From positions 1 through 6,923 of the forward strand of contig JAJRUA010000181.1 of assembly GCA_024278035.1 (NCBI GenBank): 6,923 nt of DNA, read 5' to 3'. Below the pieces are notes generated by a model. That model saw only the letters and a list, made by a program, of their open reading frames with translations, did no database searches and was not told where the DNA came from. Shown here piece after piece: positions 1 through 5,766 of the stretch. The DNA is from Planctomycetota bacterium. Lineage in GTDB: Bacteria > Planctomycetota > Planctomycetia > Pirellulales > Lacipirellulaceae. The translations under genes and the position numbers were made by a program. The stretch's first letter is position 1. Each line of letters starts with the position of its first letter.

Positions 1-16
1 CGGGAAAACCGTCAGG

Positions 17-46
17 ATTAGCGTCTATTTGCGTTCATTAGCGGTT
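17..46. repeat. Three tandem degenerate 10-bp repeats
   Basis: Three consecutive decamers are visible: ATTAGCGTCT (17-26), ATTTGCGTTC (27-36) and ATTAGCGGTT (37-46). They share the pattern ATTWGCGKYY. The block lies about 95 nt upstream of the kinase start. A short inverted pair, AACCG (7-11) and CGGTT (42-46), brackets it. From memory, similar ATTAGCG-rich strings recur between genes in planctomycete and related genomes, so this may be one copy of a dispersed intergenic repeat; that part is recollection and was not searched. No function is visible. Confidence 0.55.
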
Positions 47-71
47 CGCTTCTTTTTGCCCCGTGAACGGT

Positions 72-77
72 TACAAT
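72..77 (+). promoter_or_regulatory. Possible -10 box TACAAT upstream of the kinase
   Basis: TACAAT differs from the sigma-70 -10 consensus TATAAT at one position and ends 64 nt before the kinase ATG. The 7-mer TTACAAT also occurs in the other two gaps upstream of plus-strand genes (2478-2484 and 4185-4191). No convincing -35 hexamer sits 16-18 nt upstream, so this is a weak prediction. Confidence 0.3.
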
Positions 78-141
78 TTCTTTGCGGCTTAGGTTAGGCT
101 AGTCCTCGCGGTCCTCTTCTCTAGCTATAGGATTGTTGGCT

Positions 142-2355
142 ATGGCATCGGCGTCCGACCCTCCGCAACCTCGGGCTACTTCCAGCCCTGGGATCCCTCG
201 TGAAGTCGATTTGCTTCGAAAGGTGGACCGGTACTGCGACGAGTTTGAGGCAGCGTGGCTTGGCGGAGAGGCGCCGGAGTGCGAGGCGTATGTGGTGGAT
301 GCGACGGGGGAGGTTCTTGCGGCTGCCTTGGCGGAATTGATCTTGATCGAATGGCAGTATCGAGGCGGAGCCGACGATCCGAGTGCCGTGCGGAAGGTGC
401 TAGCCAAACGTCAATCGCTGTGTCGTGCTTGTGAAGAAGCGGGCATAAAAATCGAGAAATTGCTGGCCGGGGCCGCCACGGAGAGTGCCCGACAGCGCTC
501 GTCGATTGAAAAAACCACGGCTTACACCCCTTACGCAGCGGGGAAAGGTTCGGCCGGTTTGCACCTGCGCTGCCCGCATTGTCAAAACGGAGTGGAACTG
601 CTGGCAGACGCACCACTCGATCAAATCACTTGCCAATCTTGCGGCAGTCAATTCGGTTTGGTGGGAGAAGATCGGCCCGTCAACAAAACGTGCAACACGT
701 CGCCTCGTCGAATCGGTCGGTTCATTCTGGAAGAGCGTTTGGGGGGGGGGGGCTTCGGCACGGTGTGGAAGGCTCGTGATCCTGAATTGGATCGCCATGT
801 TGCGCTGAAGATTCCTCGTAGCAGTCGGTTGCTCTCGCACGAGATGGAGTTATTTTTGCGTGAAGCGCGATCTGCGGCTCAGCTCAACCACCCCCATATT
901 GTGCCTGTGCATGAAATTGGGCGTGATGGCGACAGCGAGCCATCGATTTTTATTGTTAGCGAGTTAATCCACGGCGAGCCCCTTTCGGACAGACTCAAGC
1001 GAGAGCGGCTTCCGGATCGAGAGGCGGTCCGACTGCTCGCGACCGTTGCCGATGCGTTACACTACGCCCATGGGCAAGGGGTGATCCACCGTGACCTCAA
1101 GCCATCGAACGTGATGCTCGATGAGGGGGACAAGCCGCATGTCATGGACTTTGGCCTCGCCAAGCGAGAGACGGGCGAAATAACCATGACGATCGAAGGA
1201 CAAGTCCTCGGAACGCCCGCCTACATGTCGCCCGAACAAGCCGGAGGGCAAGTGAAATGGACCGATCGTCGGACCGATGTTTATTCGCTTGGCGTGATGT
1301 TGTTTCAGATGCTCACGGGCGAACTGCCCTTCCGAGGATCGGCCCAAAGTCAAATCCAACAACGGCAGACAGACGACGCCCCCAGCCCCAGGCGAATCGA
1401 GCCGCGTGTGCCGATCGACTTGGCAACGATTTGCTTAAAATGCCTCGAACGAGACCCGAATCGCCGTTACGCCACGGCTGGTGAGTTTGCCGAGGACTTA
1501 CGTCGCTGGCAGCGGGGCGAACCGGTCGCGGCGCGTCCTCTTTCATCCGCCGGTCGATCGGTTCGATGGGCTCAGCGCTATCCGGCTTTGTCGTCGGCGC
1601 TGGTTCTTGGGGCGGTGCTTGCCGTGGCTGGACCTACAGCAGCGGTTCTGATTCAAGGGCAACGCACCGAGATAGCCGACCGACTTGCAGAGACAAATGA
1701 GTTACTCCGTCGTAGTGAACAAGAGATCGACCATTTAGAGCAGGAGAAAGACAAGCTTCGCAACAACAATCTTTCAGGCCAATCACCGCGCGTTGGCGAT
1801 CGTCTGCCTGAGTGGCGCCGCCGGTTGATTACCCAATTCCTGGATCGACGAGACGAGGAGATTCAGTCAGCGTTGGCCGATGTGGGGGCCGAGGGGCTCG
1901 TTGCTGCGGAAGCACGGCTCGGACTGGGCTACCTGTACGCGGCTGCCGGACGCACAAACGAAGCCATAGGTAAACTAACGGAGGCCGAAGAGATTCTTTG
2001 TAAGCTCGAAGAGAACCCCCAATCCAAAAAGCGTTATGCCGAGTGTTGTGACCAGCTCAGTCGTTTGGTTAGCGAAGCGGGGCGACCGGAAAAAAGCTTG
2101 CCCTATTCCGAGAAGGCCCTTGCTCTGCGCCGAGAGTTCGTGGCGAAAGACTCTTCCCAAGCCGAAGCACTGGTGAGCTTGCTTGCAACGCTGACCGAAC
2201 GCCAGCACACGGGCGACGCGGCCGAACGCCCCGCCGGTTCCCTGGCCGTCTTACCACAAGAGTTAGCTCTAACGAATCAAGTGATCGATTCTCTAAGCAC
2301 CAGGCCAAGCAGCCTGTACGAACAAACCCGGTTGCTCCTGCGAACGGCTCCTTAG
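142..2355 (+). CDS. Membrane-anchored Ser/Thr protein kinase with Cys4 motif and TPR-like tail
   Basis: Eukaryotic-type (Hanks) protein kinase, 737 aa from the ATG at 142. That start is preferred over an in-frame TTG at 133 because it is an ATG and TAGGA (128-132) sits 9 nt upstream. In order: a helical N-terminal region (~17-85) typical of planctomycete kinases; a zinc-ribbon-like motif C144-P-H-C147 ... C164-Q-S-C167; then the kinase domain (~193-455). The kinase has glycine loop LGGGGFGTV (~200-208), VALK lysine K223, alpha-C E241, HRDLKPSN with D318 and N323, DFG D336 and SPE E365, so all catalytic residues are present. An Arg before the catalytic Asp suggests activation-loop phosphorylation; T348, T350 and T358 are candidates. 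A hydrophobic segment (~484-504) should span the membrane, followed by a coiled coil (~507-542) and a TPR-like helical tail (~580-690). The kinase would be cytoplasmic and the tail outside, perhaps as a sensor (inference). Substrate unknown; no partner gene is adjacent. Oddity: 12 consecutive G bases encode the glycine loop. Confidence 0.95.
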   Translation: MASASDPPQPRATSSPGIPREVDLLRKVDRYCDEFEAAWLGGEAPECEAYVVDATGEVLAAALAELILIEWQYRGGADDPSAVRKVLAKRQSLCRACEEAGIKIEKLLAGAATESARQRSSIEKTTAYTPYAAGKGSAGLHLRCPHCQNGVELLADAPLDQITCQSCGSQFGLVGEDRPVNKTCNTSPRRIGRFILEERLGGGGFGTVWKARDPELDRHVALKIPRSSRLLSHEMELFLREARSAAQLNHPHIVPVHEIGRDGDSEPSIFIVSELIHGEPLSDRLKRERLPDREAVRLLATVADALHYAHGQGVIHRDLKPSNVMLDEGDKPHVMDFGLAKRETGEITMTIEGQVLGTPAYMSPEQAGGQVKWTDRRTDVYSLGVMLFQMLTGELPFRGSAQSQIQQRQTDDAPSPRRIEPRVPIDLATICLKCLERDPNRRYATAGEFAEDLRRWQRGEPVAARPLSSAGRSVRWAQRYPALSSALVLGAVLAVAGPTAAVLIQGQRTEIADRLAETNELLRRSEQEIDHLEQEKDKLRNNNLSGQSPRVGDRLPEWRRRLITQFLDRRDEEIQSALADVGAEGLVAAEARLGLGYLYAAAGRTNEAIGKLTEAEEILCKLEENPQSKKRYAECCDQLSRLVSEAGRPEKSLPYSEKALALRREFVAKDSSQAEALVSLLATLTERQHTGDAAERPAGSLAVLPQELALTNQVIDSLSTRPSSLYEQTRLLLRTAP
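741..752 (+). repeat. 12-nt poly-G tract inside the kinase glycine loop
   Basis: Twelve consecutive G residues encode the end of Leu and four Gly codons (TTG GGG GGG GGG GGC) of the ATP-binding loop. In the given frame the loop has the normal GxGxFG spacing. Losing one G would lead to a TGA at 806-808; gaining one would lead to a TGA at 777-779. Either would truncate the protein before the catalytic lysine. Long G tracts are known slippage sites in phase-variable genes and are also a common site of sequencing error. Confidence 0.9.
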
Positions 2356-2390
2356 GGGCTCGCCTGATAAGGCATCTGTTGTAAAAACCT

Positions 2391-2410
2391 CCGGTAGCTG
2401 ATGCCACCGG
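2391..2410. repeat. REP-like palindrome after the kinase gene
   Basis: CCGGTAGC (2391-2398) and GCCACCGG (2403-2410) pair over 7 of 8 positions, with one A-C mismatch and a TGAT tetraloop. It starts 35 nt after the kinase stop. There is no T tract on either side, so it is not a classic intrinsic terminator, though it could stabilise the 3' end of the message. I recall near-identical CCGGTGGC-TGAT-GCCACCGG strings being frequent between genes in Pirellulales, which would make this a dispersed palindromic repeat; this was not searched. Confidence 0.5.
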
Positions 2411-2478
2411 CTCACCTTCAGGGGATGTAGGAACTGGTGGTTTGCTTCTTTGGGTACCATCGCCCGTTCGCTCCCCCT

Positions 2479-2484
2479 TACAAT
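2479..2484 (+). promoter_or_regulatory. Possible -10 box TACAAT upstream of gdhA
   Basis: Same TTACAAT 7-mer as upstream of the kinase and lysA. It ends 149 nt before the gdhA start, which would leave a long leader. No matching -35 is visible at normal spacing. Weak. Confidence 0.22.
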
Positions 2485-2574
2485 CCGAACAATTGATCCT
2501 CGATGAGCCTATGTGGTTCACCGCTAAAGGGAGTTGGGCCGCCAGCTAGCGACCTACCTTTACTCTGTTCCAAC

Positions 2575-2600
2575 GGTGACACCAATTATGGATTGGTGAC
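2575..2600. promoter_or_regulatory. Inverted and direct repeat just before gdhA (possible operator)
   Basis: CACCAAT (2580-2586) and ATTGGTG (2592-2598) form a perfect 7-bp inverted repeat with a 5-nt spacer. The hexamer GGTGAC also occurs as a direct repeat at 2575-2580 and 2595-2600, exactly 20 bp apart. The element ends 33 nt before the gdhA GTG. It could be a protein-binding site or a small leader hairpin. No known regulator motif is recognised. Confidence 0.35.
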
Positions 2601-2621
2601 GAATCGATTCCGTTTCTCCCC

Positions 2622-2625
2622 GAGG
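2622..2625 (+). promoter_or_regulatory. Ribosome binding site of gdhA (GAGG)
   Basis: GAGG lies 8 nt upstream of the GTG at 2634 and supports that start. The ATG at 2629 is in another frame. The gdhA frame is closed by a TGA at 2577-2579, and no ATG or GTG codon in frame lies between that stop and 2634. Confidence 0.6.
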
Positions 2626-2633
2626 CTAATGTC

Positions 2634-4025
2634 GTGAGTACCTTACTGAGTCCCCCTGTAAGCAGTGGCATTGAAAATCCTGCTGTCCAAAAAGAGCTCA
2701 CTCGTTTCTTAGAAGGCCTTCAGAAACGAAATCCCCATGAAGCAGAGTTCTTACAAGCGGTGGAAGAAGTCGCTTCGTCAGTCATGCCTTGGTACTTGGA
2801 CCATGAAGCGTATCGCAAATCGCAAATTTTAGAGCGGCTGACCGAGCCCGACCGGATTATCATCTTCCGCGTCTCTTGGGAGACCGACTCCGGCGAGATT
2901 CGTGCCAACCGTGCTTGGCGCGTTCAGTTCAATCACTCGCTCGGCCCCTACAAGGGAGGCCTTCGCTTCCATCCAACAGTGACGCAAAGCGTGCTCAAGT
3001 TCCTCGGGTTTGAGCAGATTTTCAAGAACAGCCTCACCGGCTTGCCGATGGGGGGGGCCAAGGGAGGGTCCAACTTCAACCCGAAGGGAAAGAGTTCGCG
3101 CGAAGTCATGCGATTCTGCCAAAGCCTGATGACGGAGTTGCATCGTCATATTGGTGAGGACGTGGACGTGCCGGCAGGCGACATCGGCGTTGGCGCTCGG
3201 GAGATTAGCTATCTTTTCGGCCAGTACATGCGTTTGGAAAATCGTTGGAGCGGCGTGCTCACGGGCAAGGGAAGCTCCTACGGAGGCAGTGCCGGCCGGA
3301 CCGAAGCGACCGGCTATGGTTGCGTCTACTTCTGTGAGCACATGTTCCATCACGCAGGCGATTCGCTTGCAGGAAAGCGAGTTGCCCTGAGTGGCAGCGG
3401 CAATGTGGCCATCTACGCTGCTGAGAAACTGATCGAGAAGGGGGCGAAGGTAGTCACCCTAAGCGATTCTAGTGGAACCGTTTACATTAAAAATGGTTTG
3501 ACGCGGGAACAATTGGACGAGGTACAAGACCTCAAAGAAAATCGCCGCGGACGCCTCTCCGAATTTGCTGAAGGAAAGCAGGGGGTCGAGTACCAAGAGG
3601 GCGTCAACCCGTGGAGCGTTGATTGTGATATCGCCATGCCTTGTGCAACCCAAAACGAACTCGGGCTGGAAGATGCCAAGCTGCTCGTTAGCAATGGCTT
3701 GCAAGCTGTTTGTGAGGGAGCCAACATGCCCACCACGGTCGAGGCGGTGAATTACTTCCGCAGTAACGGGATTCTGCACGCCCCCGGCAAGGCATCCAAC
3801 GCAGGAGGCGTCGCCGTCAGTGGTCTTGAACAAAGCCAAAACGCGATGCGGATCAGTTGGTCACGTGAAGAGGTCGATGGCCGTCTACAAACGATCATGA
3901 GCGACATCCACAGCCGTTGTATCGAGTACGGCACCCGAGATGGAAAGCTGAATTATGTCGACGGAGCCAACCTCGCCGGCTTCGTGAAAGTCGCCGATGC
4001 GATGCTCTCTTACGGCGTCGTATAG
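2634..4025 (+). CDS. gdhA: NADP-type glutamate dehydrogenase
   Basis: Cytoplasmic glutamate dehydrogenase, 463 aa, the length class of the small hexameric NADP enzymes such as E. coli GdhA (447 aa). It catalyses reductive amination of 2-oxoglutarate with ammonium and NADPH to glutamate. It matches the remembered E. coli protein almost throughout: NRAWRVQF (92-99), GPYKGG with substrate-binding K107, FKN K131, signature LPMGGAKGG with catalytic K143, PAGDIGVG with D183, TGKG (210-213), Rossmann loop GSGNVA (254-259), SDSSGTV (277-283), the CATQNEL segment (337-343), EGANMPTT (361-368) and the C-terminal GFVKVADAML block. The Rossmann region resembles NADP(H)-specific homologues, so an anabolic role is inferred. 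Start is GTG with GAGG 8 nt upstream. It is intact. The gene stands alone between hairpin-containing gaps of 278 and 379 nt, so it is probably monocistronic; the repeat pair just upstream may be its operator. Confidence 0.97.
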   Translation: MSTLLSPPVSSGIENPAVQKELTRFLEGLQKRNPHEAEFLQAVEEVASSVMPWYLDHEAYRKSQILERLTEPDRIIIFRVSWETDSGEIRANRAWRVQFNHSLGPYKGGLRFHPTVTQSVLKFLGFEQIFKNSLTGLPMGGAKGGSNFNPKGKSSREVMRFCQSLMTELHRHIGEDVDVPAGDIGVGAREISYLFGQYMRLENRWSGVLTGKGSSYGGSAGRTEATGYGCVYFCEHMFHHAGDSLAGKRVALSGSGNVAIYAAEKLIEKGAKVVTLSDSSGTVYIKNGLTREQLDEVQDLKENRRGRLSEFAEGKQGVEYQEGVNPWSVDCDIAMPCATQNELGLEDAKLLVSNGLQAVCEGANMPTTVEAVNYFRSNGILHAPGKASNAGGVAVSGLEQSQNAMRISWSREEVDGRLQTIMSDIHSRCIEYGTRDGKLNYVDGANLAGFVKVADAMLSYGVV

Positions 4026-4040
4026 TGGGAATACAGTGTA

Positions 4041-4078
4041 GGAAGCCGCGGTCCGGCCTTTGGGAAACCGCGGCTTCC
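4041..4078 (+). terminator. Strong hairpin after gdhA (possible terminator or palindromic repeat)
   Basis: GGAAGCCGCGGT (4041-4052) and ACCGCGGCTTCC (4067-4078) are perfect 12-bp complements around a 14-nt loop, starting 15 nt after the gdhA stop. Past a 3-nt bulge, GTA (4038-4040) can also pair with TAC (4082-4084). There is no U tract, so it may instead act as an mRNA 3'-end stabiliser, a bidirectional barrier or a REP-type mobile palindrome. Confidence 0.55.
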
Positions 4079-4185
4079 GCCTACGGCTAGGGGAGAACGG
4101 CACTGTCTTTTCCTACGGAAAAAACGACTTTGCAATCGCCCTGCCTTCGGCCGTTAGGAGTATAGTCCAAGCCGGCGTAAATCGT

Positions 4186-4191
4186 TACAAT
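4186..4191 (+). promoter_or_regulatory. Possible -10 box TACAAT upstream of lysA
   Basis: Third occurrence of TTACAAT in an intergenic region, ending 213 nt before the lysA ATG. No clear -35 lies 16-18 nt upstream. If used, the transcript would include the inverted repeats at 4281-4345 as leader. Confidence 0.28.
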
Positions 4192-4280
4192 GCTCATTGA
4201 TCCGTAGCCCCCCTCTCTGGAGTGGGTAACAAGTTCAATACAAAAACGAGTTCTACCCCGAACGATCTTTTCACCCCTAC

Positions 4281-4345
4281 CTGCATTCGATTTTGCAGCT
4301 CTTCAAGGGCCGGCGAGGCCGAGGCGGCCCGGATCACAATCGAAT
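4281..4345 (+). promoter_or_regulatory. Potentially structured leader upstream of lysA
   Basis: ATTCGATT (4285-4292) and AATCGAAT (4338-4345) are perfect 8-bp complements enclosing 45 nt. Inside is a GC-rich hairpin, GGGCCG (4307-4312) with CGGCCC (4325-4330), or alternatively GGCCG (4317-4321) with CGGCC (4325-4329). A competing small stem is CTGCA (4281-4285) with TGCAG (4294-4298), which uses part of the outer stem region. Mutually exclusive pairings suit a regulatory leader, but no known riboswitch consensus, including the lysine riboswitch, was recognised. Confidence 0.3.
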
Positions 4346-4363
4346 AAAAACGGTGCAGCTTCT

Positions 4364-4395
4364 AACTAGCGCCTAGCAACTTCCGACTAGCAACT
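4364..4395. repeat. CTAGCAACT direct repeats before lysA
   Basis: CTAGCAACT occurs at 4373-4381 and 4387-4395 (14-bp period), with a partial copy AACTAGC at 4364-4370. Related CTAGCGAC strings occur at 2546-2553 and 5742-5749. The copies abut the lysA start, in the place where a Shine-Dalgarno would be expected. Confidence 0.55.
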
Positions 4396-4404
4396 CCCCC
4401 CCGC

Positions 4405-5745
4405 ATGTTTCCTACGACTATCTCCGAGATCGCTGGTCAATCCGTTCCCGCACTCGCCCAAGAATACGGCACGCCGCTCTATGTTTACGATGCGGCAAAG
4501 ATCGTTGAGCGTATCCGTGATCTTGCCCCTTTCGATGTCGTCCGTTACGCCCAGAAAGCAAGCTCAAACCTAGCGATTCTTGATCTCGTACGTCGTCAAA
4601 GCGTTTTGGTCGATGCCGTGAGTGCAGGCGAAATTGTGCGAGCCCTGGCTGCCGGTTACAAGCCGGGGCAAACGGGTGGCCAGCCCGAAAAAGCAAACGC
4701 TGCAAAACATCCTGACATTGTTTACACGGCCGACCTTTTCGACCACGCGGCGCTGGAACTCGTCATCGAGCACGACTTGCCTGTCAATTGCGGTTCGCCC
4801 GACATGATTGACCAGTACGGCGAGCGCTGCCAAAAGTTGGGTCGAGAGCGGGGGATTACGCTTCGCATCAATCCCGGCTTCGGCCACGGGCATAGCCAAA
4901 AAACCAACACCGGAGGCGAAGGCTCGAAGCATGGTATTTGGCATACGCAGGTCGCCGAATGCCGTGATCGGGCGGCTCGCTACGGCCTCTCGATCAGCGG
5001 CCTTCACATGCACATCGGTTCCGGAACCGACATGAAGCACCTGAGCGAAGTCTGTGGTGCCATGGAGCAAATCGCTAGGGAAGTCGGACCCGAGGTCCAC
5101 TCGATCTCTGCCGGAGGTGGTTTGCCAACCCCCTATCGGGGCGATGAAGAGCCCGTTGATATCGGGGCCTACTACGAACTTTGGGACGGTGTACGCACGC
5201 GGCTTGCCGAAGCGTGGGGCCATCCGGTCGGGCTCGAAATCGAGCCGGGCCGCTATCTTGCCGCCGAGTCGGGAAGCCTCATCACAGAAATTCGCGCTAT
5301 CAAACAAATGGGCAATAATCGATACTACCTCGTCGATGCCGGTTTTAATAACCTAGCACGCCCCGCAATGTACGGAGCCTACCATCCGATGGCCATCTGC
5401 ACGGCAGAAGACAATTCGGCGAGCGGCAAGCGTCAGCTTCCCGATGCGGAGTTGCAAGAAATAATCGTCGGCGGGCCCCTCTGTGAGTCGGGCGATATCT
5501 TCACGCAGGAAGAGGGGGGCTTCGTCTCCAAGCGTGAACTTCCCGAAGCCCAGGTCGGCGATTTGCTGGTTATCGGTTGCGCCGGTGCCTATGGCTACAC
5601 GATGGGGAGCAACTACAACAGCAAGCCACTGGTTGCTGAAGTGCTGATCGAAGAGGGCCAGACACACCTCATTCGCAAGGCCCAATCGCTCGAAGAACTT
5701 TTTCAGCACGAAAGCATACCCGGTTCTCACGCAGCACCCAGCTAG
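4405..5745 (+). CDS. lysA: Diaminopimelate decarboxylase, E. coli type
   Basis: PLP-dependent decarboxylase of fold type III, 446 aa, making L-lysine from meso-2,6-diaminopimelate in the cytoplasm; meso-DAP is also a peptidoglycan building block. It closely follows the remembered E. coli LysA (420 aa). RYAQKASSN carries the PLP lysine K51 in the TIM barrel; then NPGFGHGHSQKTNTGG (156-171), HMHIGSG (201-207), SAGGGLPTPY phosphate-binding loop (235-244), EIEPGRY (278-284), GGPLCESGD with catalytic C360 and E361 (356-364), and GAYGYTMGSNYNS (394-406). The AQK form of the PLP-lysine motif and the GHGHSQKTNTGG segment mark the proteobacterial-type subfamily. An insertion of about 11 residues near 87-101 (rich in G, Q, K, A) is absent from the E. 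coli protein as I recall it. The ATG at 4405 fits the family N-terminus, but there is no Shine-Dalgarno: seven C residues precede it. The TAG stop lies inside a CTAGCGACT repeat copy. It converges with the minus-strand fusion gene, 21 nt apart. Confidence 0.97.
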   Translation: MFPTTISEIAGQSVPALAQEYGTPLYVYDAAKIVERIRDLAPFDVVRYAQKASSNLAILDLVRRQSVLVDAVSAGEIVRALAAGYKPGQTGGQPEKANAAKHPDIVYTADLFDHAALELVIEHDLPVNCGSPDMIDQYGERCQKLGRERGITLRINPGFGHGHSQKTNTGGEGSKHGIWHTQVAECRDRAARYGLSISGLHMHIGSGTDMKHLSEVCGAMEQIAREVGPEVHSISAGGGLPTPYRGDEEPVDIGAYYELWDGVRTRLAEAWGHPVGLEIEPGRYLAAESGSLITEIRAIKQMGNNRYYLVDAGFNNLARPAMYGAYHPMAICTAEDNSASGKRQLPDAELQEIIVGGPLCESGDIFTQEEGGFVSKRELPEAQVGDLLVIGCAGAYGYTMGSNYNSKPLVAEVLIEEGQTHLIRKAQSLEELFQHESIPGSHAAPS

Positions 5746-5766
5746 CGACTCTCAACTCTCTCGGGC

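Larger units (their letters stand above)
4026..4404. other. 379-nt non-coding gap between gdhA and lysA
   Basis: I see no credible gene here on either strand. The gap holds, in order, a 12-bp perfect hairpin (4041-4078), a possible -10 box (4186-4191), an A-rich stretch around 4238-4250, nested inverted repeats that may form a structured leader (4281-4345), a repeated TGCAGCT (4294-4300 and 4354-4360), CTAGCAACT direct repeats (4373-4395), and seven C residues (4396-4402) directly before the lysA ATG. Confidence 0.7.

Noticed and set aside
133..141. In-frame TTG at 133 as start of the kinase
   Set aside because: The ATG at 142 is three codons on, has TAGGA at a suitable distance, and TTG starts are rarer.
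2069..2521. 150-codon minus-strand open frame across the kinase end and the following gap
   Set aside because: Most of it is antisense to the kinase tail, and the rest reads through the CCGGT palindrome. It shows no domain or ribosome binding site.
3050..3057. 8-G run in gdhA as a second slippage switch
   Set aside because: It encodes the invariant MGG of the active-site motif, where G-rich codons are unavoidable, and it is shorter than usual contingency tracts.
2829..3353. 174-codon minus-strand open frame inside gdhA
   Set aside because: Antisense shadow of a strongly conserved gene; its sequence shows no family features.
4026..4404. Lysine riboswitch upstream of lysA
   Set aside because: The gap has inverted repeats, but I could not match the conserved lysine riboswitch core or its multi-helix junction layout.
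4570..5307. 245-codon open frame on the minus strand inside lysA
   Set aside because: It lies entirely antisense to a gene with complete family motifs and shows no recognisable domain. Long antisense open frames are expected in GC-rich coding DNA.
2634..5745. gdhA-lysA operon
   Set aside because: The 379-nt gap contains a strong hairpin and a possible promoter, so co-transcription is unlikely from sequence alone.
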